From Planctomycetota bacterium (GTDB taxonomy: Bacteria; Planctomycetota; GCA-002687715; DRQF01), in assembly GCA_011369445.1 (NCBI GenBank), contig DRQF01000026.1:1-59465 (forward strand): a stretch of DNA of 59,465 nt, read 5' to 3'. This document shows positions 28,320 to 36,300 of the stretch, piece after piece (positions within the stretch are counted from its first letter, which is position 1; each line of letters opens with the position of its first letter). The translations under genes and the position numbers were made by a program. The notes below the pieces were generated by a model, which was not told the origin of the DNA, searched no databases, and saw only the letters and a program-made list of their open reading frames with translations.

Positions 28320-29546
28320 ATGCCAACGGAAAGTGAAATGACGGCGAAAGAATCGTTGGATCCCGTGATCTCCGCGCCCATGCATCGCGCCATGGAAGCG
28401 GCATCGTTCATCCGACAGATGTTCGAGGAAGGGAATCGGCTGAGGGCGGAATTGGGCGACGACGCCGTTTTCGACTTCTCCCTCGGCAACCCCTGTGCGC
28501 CACCCCCGGAGAGCTTCTTCTCCGCCCTCCGCACCGTCGCCGGCGAGAGCTCGCCCGCCGACCATCGTTATATGACCAATGCCGGCCGTCCAGACGTCCG
28601 CCAATGGCTCGCCCGACGCCTGAGCGCCGAACACGAGCTGGACATCACCTCGGATCACGTGGTTATGACGTGCGGCGCCGCCGGCGGCCTCAACGTGCTT
28701 TTGAAGTCGGTTCTCGAGCCGCAAGATGAAGTCCTGCTCCTGACCCCCTACTTCACCGAATACCTCTTCTACATCCAGAATCACGGCGGCATCCCGAAAG
28801 CCGTCCCCACGCAGAAAAGCTTCCAACCGGATCCGGAAGCCTTCCGTCGCGCCCTTGGCCCGAAGACGCGCGCCGTCATCGTCAATACACCGAACAATCC
28901 TTCGGGCGTCGTGTACGAACCGGCGCTCGTCGAGGAGCTGGGGCGGCTGGTCGACGAACATTCGGAACGAATGGGGCGCCCCGTCTATCTTTTCATGGAC
29001 GAGCCGTATCGACGCATCCGCTATGTCGACACGCCGCACCCGTCCGCCCTTCTCGTGAGCCGCAACGGCATCATCGTCACGAGCTTCTCCAAGGAGTTGG
29101 GGCTGGCCGGGGAGCGCATCGGCTACGTCGTTCTGAATCCTCGCATCGAAGGTGTCGAGGTGTTGTTCGGGGCCTTGGGAATCGCCACCCGGATTCTCGG
29201 TTTCGTGAACGCACCCGCATTCATGCAGCGCATCATTCCCCACTGTGCGGGCTCGACGGTGGACTTGTCACTGTATCGGAAAAACCGTGAGATCCTCATC
29301 GACGGACTCACTCGCGCCGGTTACGAAATGCCCTCTCCGGACGGCGCTTTTTTCCTCTTCCCAAAGGCTCCAGGCGGCGACGACCGCACCTTCTGCGACG
29401 CCCTGAAAAAGCAGTGCGTGCTGACCGTTCCCGGCTCCGGATTCGGAGCCCCCGGACATTTCCGGATCAGCTACGCCGTTCCAACAGAGCGCGTCGAGAA
29501 AGCCATTCCTCTCTTCGCCCGGGCCATCGACGAATTCTCGGATTGA
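28320..29546 (+). CDS. PLP-dependent class I/II aminotransferase
   Basis: Fold-type I aminotransferase of 408 residues. PLP site motifs are seen: FSLGNP near the substrate side, TPNNPSGVVY, LFMDEPYRRI, the Schiff-base lysine in SFSKELGLAGERIGY, and FRISYA near the end. It is probably specific for an aspartate, alanine or aromatic amino acid. The start choice is uncertain. ATG 28320 sits 8 nt after a -10-like TACACT and would be leaderless. ATG 28338 follows GGAAAG by 5 nt and would be conventional. Confidence 0.92.
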   Translation: MPTESEMTAKESLDPVISAPMHRAMEAASFIRQMFEEGNRLRAELGDDAVFDFSLGNPCAPPPESFFSALRTVAGESSPADHRYMTNAGRPDVRQWLARRLSAEHELDITSDHVVMTCGAAGGLNVLLKSVLEPQDEVLLLTPYFTEYLFYIQNHGGIPKAVPTQKSFQPDPEAFRRALGPKTRAVIVNTPNNPSGVVYEPALVEELGRLVDEHSERMGRPVYLFMDEPYRRIRYVDTPHPSALLVSRNGIIVTSFSKELGLAGERIGYVVLNPRIEGVEVLFGALGIATRILGFVNAPAFMQRIIPHCAGSTVDLSLYRKNREILIDGLTRAGYEMPSPDGAFFLFPKAPGGDDRTFCDALKKQCVLTVPGSGFGAPGHFRISYAVPTERVEKAIPLFARAIDEFSD

Positions 29547-29596
29547 CCCGCGTCCCATGACCCTGGAGGCGCGCCAAGCGCCACGACACGTCCGCC

Positions 29597-29983
29597 TCAG
29601 ACGGTGAACATGGTGCCGTAGGCCAACAGCCGAAAGACGAGGAAGATCTTTGCCCAGCGCTTGTGACGCGGCAGGAACTGCCGCTCCCCACGGAGGATGC
29701 GCCGCCCGTTGACGATCTGGACGATGTAGGCGATCACGGCGATCGTGGCCAAGGTGGCGTGGATGGTCTTGGCCCACTCGAACTCCCGTGCCAATCCGCT
29801 GACCGGGTCGACGTCCCCCTGGAAAAGAGGGGCCAATTCGACGATGGCAAGCGCGATCATATCGACCGCGAACGCGGCGTACATGAGTGGTACGTGCCGT
29901 TTCGGCCTCCGCGCCACGGCCAGGCCGGCGAAAATGAGAAGGATGGCCAAGCTGGAGAGAATGATCGCGACCGTATTGAGCAT
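29597..29983 (-). CDS. Four-TM membrane protein, DUF420-like
   Basis: A 128-residue membrane protein with four hydrophobic segments (NTVAIILSSLAILLIFAGLA, LMYAAFAVDMIALAIVEL, LATIAVIAYIVQIV and a last one). Two histidines in or near membrane segments (KTIHATLA and RHKRW) resemble heme-ligating positions in cytochrome b561/DUF420-like proteins. That is suggestive only. It starts at ATG 29983 and has a promoter at 30037-30064. It is convergent with the aminotransferase and divergent from the regulator gene. Confidence 0.7.
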   Translation of the reverse strand: MLNTVAIILSSLAILLIFAGLAVARRPKRHVPLMYAAFAVDMIALAIVELAPLFQGDVDPVSGLAREFEWAKTIHATLATIAVIAYIVQIVNGRRILRGERQFLPRHKRWAKIFLVFRLLAYGTMFTV

Positions 29984-30036
29984 GAGTGAATCCCCGACGC
30001 AGAGGCTTCCTTGCACTTGGCCCCGGCGAGTGGCCG

Positions 30037-30064
30037 AGTATAGTCATAGACATGCCCCCCACAA
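30037..30064 (-). promoter_or_regulatory. Promoter of the DUF420-like gene
   Basis: Minus strand: -35 TTGTGG (30059-30064), 16-nt spacer, -10 TATACT (30037-30042). The leader is about 47 nt. Confidence 0.5.
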
Positions 30065-30115
30065 GACGAGTTCACGTCAGGCGTGGGGGGTGATCCACCA
30101 CGCCGTCGCGAAACG

Positions 30116-30124
30116 TGCTATGAT
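30116..30124 (+). promoter_or_regulatory. Extended -10 promoter of the response regulator
   Basis: TGC-TATGAT, with no convincing -35. The leader before the ATG at 30171 is about 40 nt. Confidence 0.55.
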
Positions 30125-30170
30125 GGGTGTTCTTCGGGACGCCGATCAAACTACGTTGGCGGGAGTCCTC

Positions 30171-30845
30171 ATGAGCGAACCGCAGAGCGCCGCACCGGTC
30201 CGAGTCCTATTGGTGGACGACCACAGGATGATGATCGACCTACTCGTTCCGCTTCTGGAGGAGCGGATCCCCGGATTGAGAGTCGTCGAAACCGCCGCGG
30301 ACGGGAACCAAGCTGTCGCGTCGGCCCTGAAATCTCCCCCCGACCTGATGATCCTGGACATCGACATCCCCGGGCTCGGCCCCTTCGAGGCGGCTCGCAT
30401 GGTGATGAAGCGTTCGCCGCAGACAAAGGTCATGTTCCTCTCCGGCCACCAGCATGATCAATACATCGAACGCGCTTTGGATCTCGGGGCGCGCGGCTAC
30501 GTCGTCAAGTCCGAGGACTCGCTCGCCATCGTGGACGCCGTCGAACGCGTGCTCGAAGGCGGCCTCTACTACTCGCCCAGCGTCTTGGCTCGCCTTACCG
30601 AAGTGACCAAAGGTAAGCCCACTCGCAGCGCTGCTCGCACCCGGATTTCGACACTGACGGAAAGGGAGAGCCAAGTCCTGATCCTCTTGGCGAAGGGCGA
30701 GAGCGTCAAGCGCATCGCCACGATCCTGAACATCGCGTACAAGACGGTGGACAAGCACAAAGTGTCGCTCATGAAGAAACTCGACATTCACGATCGCGTC
30801 GAGTTGTGCCGCTTCGCCGTCCGCGAACGTATCATCGAGGCCTGA
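30171..30845 (+). CDS. NarL/FixJ-family response regulator
   Basis: Two-component regulator of 224 residues. The receiver domain (about 10-128) carries the acidic pocket VDDH and the phospho-accepting Asp in LMILDIDIPG, with the Lys in YVVKSED. The LuxR-type HTH at about 155-215 reads LTERESQVLILLAKGESVKRI and TVDKHKVSLMKKL. It starts at ATG 30171 with GGGAG upstream. No cognate histidine kinase is adjacent. The nearest, at 47914, is a hybrid kinase, so pairing is unknown. It is followed by a PilZ-like gene 97 nt later. Confidence 0.92.
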   Translation: MSEPQSAAPVRVLLVDDHRMMIDLLVPLLEERIPGLRVVETAADGNQAVASALKSPPDLMILDIDIPGLGPFEAARMVMKRSPQTKVMFLSGHQHDQYIERALDLGARGYVVKSEDSLAIVDAVERVLEGGLYYSPSVLARLTEVTKGKPTRSAARTRISTLTERESQVLILLAKGESVKRIATILNIAYKTVDKHKVSLMKKLDIHDRVELCRFAVRERIIEA

Positions 30846-30941
30846 CCGCCCACCGCATCACTTCTCCCACCGGGTATTCACCCAGTGCGGCATGAAAACC
30901 CCGCGGTTCCCGATAGGGGACTCGGGGGAGTCTCTTCCACG

Positions 30942-31319
30942 ATGGTTTCCGAAGACGAACGAAAAGCTCGATGCCTGGCGGATCTGGAGCGACGACGGCA
31001 CTTTCGCGTCGACGTCGATATCGTAGCCGTCTATCGGACCCCCGACGCCGAGAAGGACCGAAGTGCTCATGTCGTCAAGCTGGGGCTGGGTGGAGCGCGA
31101 CTTCTCCTCGACCATGAACTTCCCGTGGGCTGCCAGCTGGACCTCGTCCTCCCGCCACTCGAAGGAACTCATGCGCGCGAGTTGCGCATCCCGGCCCAGG
31201 TCGCCTGGAGCACCGAAGAACCCACAGGCGGCGGATTTCAGATCGGGATGAAATTCCTGAACTTGGAGGAACGCACCAAAGCCGGCCTGATCGACCGCAT
31301 CGTGGAGGCGCTGGGATAG
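30942..31319 (+). CDS. PilZ-like domain protein with degenerate c-di-GMP motif
   Basis: Single-domain protein of 125 residues. The first PilZ motif is present (ERRRHFR, Arg18-x3-Arg22). The second one, normally D/N-x-S-x-x-G, reads KLGLGG at 46-51 and lacks both the Asp/Asn and the Ser. Binding of c-di-GMP is therefore doubtful, although the beta-barrel is kept (ELRIPAQVAWS, GFQIGMKFLNLEE). It might act as a protein-binding PilZ-like adaptor. It follows the NarL regulator on the same strand with a 96-nt gap, and its stop is 7 nt from the convergent rhomboid stop. Confidence 0.75.
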   Translation: MVSEDERKARCLADLERRRHFRVDVDIVAVYRTPDAEKDRSAHVVKLGLGGARLLLDHELPVGCQLDLVLPPLEGTHARELRIPAQVAWSTEEPTGGGFQIGMKFLNLEERTKAGLIDRIVEALG

Positions 31320-31326
31320 GCCGGCT

Positions 31327-32400
31327 TCATTCGTCGCTCCTGCGGAACGCGAAACCGGATAGAAGACCCAAGCGAGCGTGAATGTCATGGAGGATCGCGT
31401 CCAGGCGGCTGCGCGCCCGCAAGGCCTCGATCGGCGAGAACGAGCGCCCCGCTCGTCGATCGCGCTCCGTTTTGAATACCGTGAGAAACGTCCCCGCCCC
31501 GTCCGATAAGAGTTCGTCTCGGGAGAGTGCTTCGGCTCTCGCGATGTAATCGTCCAAGTAGCGTGCCGAGCCTTCACCCAACGCAACGTAGTCGAGAGCG
31601 AGCTCCCTCAAACCCAAGGCTCGCCGGTCCTCTCGGCCGTCGGGCCCCACCCATGCCGCGATATTCCAAACCAGAACGACTGCGGTCAAAAGGGTGAGGA
31701 ACGCCCCGGTCTCGGGACGGCGCACCCATCTCTGCCAGAGTCCGAGCCGATGCATGTCGCTGAGATGAGCCAATCCATAGCCCGCTAGGAACCCGCCGAT
31801 GTGAGCAGCATTGTCGACCACGCGAAGCTGCAGTCCGATAGCGAGGTTGATGACGAGCCAGAACGTCAGACTGCTTTTGAGGCGCATGCTGAACTCATCT
31901 CGACCATGCCGGAGATGGCCGAGGGTGTACCCCATGATCCCGAAAAGAGCGCCGGAAGCTCCAACGCTGAATCGAGCGGTCTCCAAGTCGCCGGAAGTCT
32001 TGAAGACCGCCCACCCGAAACTCGCCGCGCCGGCGATCAATCCCGTGACGAGGTAGATCGTCATGAAGCGCCAACTGCCCACGAGCTGCCGTAGGAGATG
32101 GCCGAGTTGATACAGGGCCAGCATGTTCACGCCGATGTGCAGCAAATTGCCATGGAGAAAGGCGTACACGAGAAAGCGGCGCCACTCACCCGCCACGATA
32201 CGATGCGGCACCATGGCGCCCCCCAGATAGAGAGCCTCCGAGGATGGCCCCCACGCCGGCGCCTCGGCCCCGAGCGCCTGAAGCTGTCGCGATGCCAGCA
32301 TACTCAGCGCGAAATACACCAAGTTCGCGATGAGGATCCACCGAATGACATCGGGTTGTGAACCGACGAAGCGCTTCCAAGGCCGGAATGATCTGTTCAC
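31327..32400 (-). CDS. Rhomboid-family intramembrane serine protease
   Basis: Membrane protease of 357 residues with six or more hydrophobic segments. The catalytic dyad is visible as Ser149 in GASGALFG and His200 in NAAHIGG. The HxxxHxxxN motif of the second segment is HGNLLHIGVN (His83, His88, Asn92). The C-terminal 90 residues are a helical soluble extension beyond the usual core. GTG 32400 is chosen because GAGGA sits 8 nt upstream; an upstream reading would run into the HTH-MORN gene. That gene ends 19 nt earlier, so the two are likely co-transcribed. Confidence 0.9.
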   Translation of the reverse strand: MNRSFRPWKRFVGSQPDVIRWILIANLVYFALSMLASRQLQALGAEAPAWGPSSEALYLGGAMVPHRIVAGEWRRFLVYAFLHGNLLHIGVNMLALYQLGHLLRQLVGSWRFMTIYLVTGLIAGAASFGWAVFKTSGDLETARFSVGASGALFGIMGYTLGHLRHGRDEFSMRLKSSLTFWLVINLAIGLQLRVVDNAAHIGGFLAGYGLAHLSDMHRLGLWQRWVRRPETGAFLTLLTAVVLVWNIAAWVGPDGREDRRALGLRELALDYVALGEGSARYLDDYIARAEALSRDELLSDGAGTFLTVFKTERDRRAGRSFSPIEALRARSRLDAILHDIHARLGLLSGFAFRRSDE

Positions 32401-32419
32401 GGAATTGATCCTCGGCACT

Positions 32420-33436
32420 TCAGAGGGCCCGCCCCTCGCCGTCGAACCACTCCCATTTCCCCTTGGGTTCGCCGTTCTCGTAGCGTCCCCGGCACCACAC
32501 CTTTCCATTCGGGTGCCATTGCACCCACGCCCCATGGGGTAGGCCCGCGCGGAATCCACCTTCCTGTGTCTTCCGCCCGTCTTCGTCCCACCACACCCAG
32601 GGGCCTTCCTTCAGGCCCCCGGCATGGCGCCCCGAGGACTTGCGCCTTCCGTTGCGGTGCCACTGCTCCCACGCCCCGTCCAGACGGCCCTCGGCGTAGT
32701 GGCCGCGAGCGGCCACCTCTCCGGACTCGTAGAACGCCTCGAAGAGGCCCTCGCGAATCCGTCGGCCGTCGGTGCCCGGCCGCACATGGTATCTGAGTTT
32801 GAGTCGACCGGAGGGATAGAACTCCTCCCGTAGCGTCGAGGCACCGGCCTCGCGGTCCTCCCCCAGGACCTCCCCGGCCTGAGGGACCCGAGTCTCGAGA
32901 GACACCGGGTCGGGGTCGGCCACCGGGGGGGGCTGTTCAGGAGAAACCTTGGCGGGCGACGACTCCTCCTCCCTGGAGATGGGACCCGGGCCCGCCGCCA
33001 GCTCTTCCTCGACGAGGTCGGCCAGCGTCCGGGTCGTCTCGGCGGCGCCGGGAAGCGCAGGCTGGATCGACGACGCAACGTCCTTTGACTCGATGGGATC
33101 GGGAAGAGCGGATTCTTCCGTCAGACCGGTCGCCGGAGGTTCCGCGGCGAGGGGTTGTTCGTCCACGGGCTCCTTTGTCGTCGGGAGGGTCTCCGACTCC
33201 ACGTCGCTCGAGGGCGTCCTGGGCGCCGGACCCGCCGCGGGAAGGTCGCCATTCAACCAGGCCGAGAGGTTGAGATGGGAGACGCGCCATTGGGCACCGA
33301 TCTTGACTCCGCGCAGGACCCCTTTGCGGCAGTACTCCTGCAGGGTGCGCACACTGATGCGACGCCCACCGCCCTCCATGAGAGCCGCGACCTCTTCCAG
33401 GCTGTAGCTGCGAAATTCCGGCGGAATCGTATTCAT
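32420..33436 (-). CDS. HTH-MORN fusion protein
   Basis: A 338-residue protein with an N-terminal winged HTH of the excisionase/MerR type (residues 11-61: YSLEEVAALM, RTLQEYCRKGVLRGVKIG, WRVSHLNLSAWL). A disordered Pro/Glu/Ala-rich linker follows. The C-terminal 115 residues hold about five MORN-2-like repeats of about 24 residues (GAWEQWHRNGRRKSSG, GAWVQWHPNGKVWCRG). Excisionase-type HTH domains bind DNA, and MORN repeats often bind membranes or other proteins. No membrane segment is seen. The ATG 33436 follows GGGAGC. The rhomboid gene is directly downstream. Confidence 0.75.
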   Translation of the reverse strand: MNTIPPEFRSYSLEEVAALMEGGGRRISVRTLQEYCRKGVLRGVKIGAQWRVSHLNLSAWLNGDLPAAGPAPRTPSSDVESETLPTTKEPVDEQPLAAEPPATGLTEESALPDPIESKDVASSIQPALPGAAETTRTLADLVEEELAAGPGPISREEESSPAKVSPEQPPPVADPDPVSLETRVPQAGEVLGEDREAGASTLREEFYPSGRLKLRYHVRPGTDGRRIREGLFEAFYESGEVAARGHYAEGRLDGAWEQWHRNGRRKSSGRHAGGLKEGPWVWWDEDGRKTQEGGFRAGLPHGAWVQWHPNGKVWCRGRYENGEPKGKWEWFDGEGRAL

Positions 33437-33539
33437 GTCGTCCAGCTCCCGTGAGGATGCCCCCAGAGTAATCCCTTCCCACGACACCGGAAAGGACGGG
33501 CCGCCCTCGCAGGGGGAAGCGAGAAGGCTTGACCCGGGT

Positions 33540-33545
33540 TAGACT
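33540..33545 (+). promoter_or_regulatory. -10-like TAGACT before the GNAT gene
   Basis: TAGACT ends 5 nt before the ATG at 33551, and there is no Shine-Dalgarno sequence, so the mRNA may be leaderless. No -35 is visible at the right distance. Confidence 0.35.
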
Positions 33546-33550
33546 CCGGC

Positions 33551-34030
33551 ATGATTTCCTGGACCGTCACGGATTTCGATGGGATCGGCACACGGACGCT
33601 GTATGAAATCCTTCGCCTCCGCGCCGAAGTCTTCGTCGTCGAGCAGGTCTGCGCCTATCTGGACGTGGATGGCCGCGACCTCCTCGCCACTCACCTCATT
33701 GGACACCGGGAGGATCGCGTCGTCGCCTACGCACGCTGGTTCGAGGAGGAGCCGGGGACTTGGTCCCTCGGGCGCATCGTCACCCATCCGGATGCGCGGG
33801 GAGAAGGGCTCGGGACACGGCTGATGTCGGAAGCGGTGCGACAATTGGCGGACCGGACCGTCGTGATGCACGCGCAGGCGCATCTGGCGGCCTTCTACTC
33901 CCGCTTCGGCTTCCACCGGGAAGGAGAGCCCTTCCTCGAGGACGGCATTCCTCACGTCTTCATGAGACGGAAGGCGGGAGAGTTCGTCCCCCCCGCCGCT
34001 CCGCCGTCTCAGTCGAAAAGACCCTCGTAG
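33551..34030 (+). CDS. GNAT-family N-acetyltransferase (ElaA-like)
   Basis: Acetyl-CoA-dependent acetyltransferase of 159 residues. It matches the ElaA group by RLRAEVFVVEQVCAYLDVDG near the N-terminus. The acetyl-CoA loop is in GRIVTHPDARGEGLGTRLM, and the C-terminus carries AFYSRFGFHREGEPFLEDGIPH. The last 22 nt overlap the 3' end of the peptidase gene on the other strand. The target molecule is unknown. Confidence 0.88.
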   Translation: MISWTVTDFDGIGTRTLYEILRLRAEVFVVEQVCAYLDVDGRDLLATHLIGHREDRVVAYARWFEEEPGTWSLGRIVTHPDARGEGLGTRLMSEAVRQLADRTVVMHAQAHLAAFYSRFGFHREGEPFLEDGIPHVFMRRKAGEFVPPAAPPSQSKRPS

Positions 34031-36171
34031 CGGTCAACGAAAGAGTCGATCACACCTCGCCACGTGGCGGGGTACTCGCGAAGAATGACCTGACCGTCGG
34101 CCGTGAGATCCGTCACCGGCTGCACCCACACATGGCGCGGCTTGCGATGAGCCAAGACGTAATCGCGAATCTCGAGGAACCTGGCGTCGGGATGGGTGTA
34201 CTTCTCATAGAGCGCCCTTCCCGCCGTCGCATTCGCCGTGGCCTTGTAGACGTTCAAATGGGTCAGGAAATCGCCGATGGCGGCGCGCCCCTTGGTCTCG
34301 ATGGCGTCCGCATTCAGTGCGCAGAACCAGTCTCCCTTCTCATCTTTGTAGACGCGCAGAAGATCCGACCCAGCCTCGAGCATCACCTGCAGAAGGGCGA
34401 AGCGGGCCATCATGTGGGCCTGGCCCCAGCGGTTCTTGGAGGGGTCGTAGAAGGTCAAAGCCTGCAGACCCGCGCGCGCCATGGACAGCCAATTGACGTA
34501 GGCCACGTTCTTCGCATCCTTCCCCGTGTGCCCGAAAATCGCGAGGACGCGAGCGTCGGTCCCCAGATAGAGTCCCACGGCTTCCGCGCGACACTCTTCG
34601 TACGACGAAGAGATCGTCGTGAACTTCGAGCCCCAGGTCTCACCGGGCTTGTACCAGGAAGCCACTCGCTTGCCCGTCGTTGGATCGACCGTGGTCGGGT
34701 CGAAGTTCAAAGTCCCGTCATCGGCCTCGACGAACAGTTTCCCCGACCCGTGCCCCAAGAGTTCGTGCAGCCCGACCTGAACCTCGAAGGACTTGCCGAC
34801 CAAATCCCGATAGAGTTCCTGGTCCTTCTCCTCCAGGAACGAGATCCTCTCCTTACTGGGGCCGCGGGAGCGAAGAACGTTCCCAAGGCTCACGTTCTTG
34901 AACCCGAAATTCTGACGGATGTCATCGTAATTCGGGATGTTGATCCCCGCGGGGATTCCGCTCGATGCGAACGTGAGCACCTCGAGCGAGGTGAAGTCGG
35001 GCTTGCGGAATGCGTCCTTCTCGAAGGCCTTCCCCCAGGGGAGCAAGGGGATGAGCTCGGGAGCCTTCGCCACGAGTTTTCCAAACTTGCGGGTCTGCTC
35101 CTTGTTCACCATCGCCACGAAACCCTCCCATTCGGCTCGTTGCCCCATGGGGTCGCGATAGGTCTCGATGAACCCCAAGTCCGTCTCGACGGCCGGCCCC
35201 TTGTCCAGGACCCAGTACCTCTGAGAGGCCTTGTGATCCTCGATGTCGCCCCCGTTGAAGTGGGCGATGTAGGAGAGGATCATCTTCGACTCGGTGTCGT
35301 TGGCCGTGTAACACAGGGCTTCTTGGAGCGCTTCCACCACCATGCGGAGAGCTCTCGCATGATCCCCGTACTGAATGCGAATGGAGCGGTTGCGAAAGGT
35401 GGCGGGAACCGGGGGACGTTCGAGGGCGGAAGCGACGGCCAGAACAAGCGTCCCGTCCGGCTCCTTGAACACGCGTGTGTTCCACGCTTCCATGCCCCGC
35501 GACTTCATGAACTCGGCCACGAGTTGAATCTCGTCAGCGGTCACGTCGTCCCCGTAGTAGGCGGAGACGCCCGAGTCCCCGAGTCCCAGGGACAGGACGG
35601 AAGGGTCCAGGGAGTAGATCGGTTCTCGGATCGACTCGAAAAGCCGGCTCAAACGACCGTGCTCCCCGCCACGGTCTTCTCCATCCGCCACATCGTCGGA
35701 CAGCAGATCGGCGGCCGCGGCGATGAGTGCGAATTTGTCCGCCGAGAGCCTCGGGATGAACTTGGTGTCGCCAAAGGAAAGGTAGTTGCCGCAATTGGAG
35801 AGGACGCGGGCGGCGTACTGCTCGAACCAGGTCAGTTCCTGATCCGTGACTCCCAGCCGCGTGGCCGTCTTACGGAGGGCCACCGGGTGTTGCTTCCCGA
35901 TCCCCACGATCAACTCCAACAGACCGGGCGACTCCGCGGAGAGCTGCTCGAAGGTGATGAGATTCCCAAGCCAGGACGCCTCGGACATCCAGTGCGCATA
36001 GAGTTTTTCCCTGGGGGTGAGAGCCTCGAAGGCCTCCCGCGCATCCAACGCCCGCACCGGCAGATCCTCGGGAGTGATATAAAGGGACGGATCGCCCTGC
36101 CCGACCGCGGGCTGAAGATTCGAGATCAGTGCCGTTGCGAGGCACAGAAAGGCCGACAACATCGTTCTCAT
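34009..36171 (-). CDS. Secreted dipeptidyl-peptidase III (M49)
   Basis: Zinc metallopeptidase removing dipeptides from peptide N-termini, 720 residues. The M49 signature is HELLGH (His469, Glu470, His474), followed by the second motif EECRAE at about 525-530. It begins with a Sec signal peptide (MRTMLSAFLCLATALISNLQPAVGQ), whereas most characterised DPP III enzymes are cytosolic. The ATG 36171 is preceded by GAGAGGAGA at 8 nt. The overlong upstream extension in frame is not part of the gene. It is divergent from the sulfatase-like gene. Confidence 0.92.
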   Translation of the reverse strand: MRTMLSAFLCLATALISNLQPAVGQGDPSLYITPEDLPVRALDAREAFEALTPREKLYAHWMSEASWLGNLITFEQLSAESPGLLELIVGIGKQHPVALRKTATRLGVTDQELTWFEQYAARVLSNCGNYLSFGDTKFIPRLSADKFALIAAAADLLSDDVADGEDRGGEHGRLSRLFESIREPIYSLDPSVLSLGLGDSGVSAYYGDDVTADEIQLVAEFMKSRGMEAWNTRVFKEPDGTLVLAVASALERPPVPATFRNRSIRIQYGDHARALRMVVEALQEALCYTANDTESKMILSYIAHFNGGDIEDHKASQRYWVLDKGPAVETDLGFIETYRDPMGQRAEWEGFVAMVNKEQTRKFGKLVAKAPELIPLLPWGKAFEKDAFRKPDFTSLEVLTFASSGIPAGINIPNYDDIRQNFGFKNVSLGNVLRSRGPSKERISFLEEKDQELYRDLVGKSFEVQVGLHELLGHGSGKLFVEADDGTLNFDPTTVDPTTGKRVASWYKPGETWGSKFTTISSSYEECRAEAVGLYLGTDARVLAIFGHTGKDAKNVAYVNWLSMARAGLQALTFYDPSKNRWGQAHMMARFALLQVMLEAGSDLLRVYKDEKGDWFCALNADAIETKGRAAIGDFLTHLNVYKATANATAGRALYEKYTHPDARFLEIRDYVLAHRKPRHVWVQPVTDLTADGQVILREYPATWRGVIDSFVDRYEGLFD

Positions 36172-36300
36172 GGAACGTCTCCTCTCAGCAAGAATTCGGA
36201 TGAGAGAGGGTAGCCGCACCCAGGCCGGGGCTCCATCCCCCTCACCGGAAGGCGACATGAGGGTTTGGCAAAGTGCCCGCACCTGCCGGGGACCCGGGCG

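Noticed and set aside
33760..36213. 817-codon open frame antisense to the M49 peptidase
   Set aside because: It lies opposite a gene with a signal peptide and clear zinc motifs; its product shows no domain and its start has no ribosome site.
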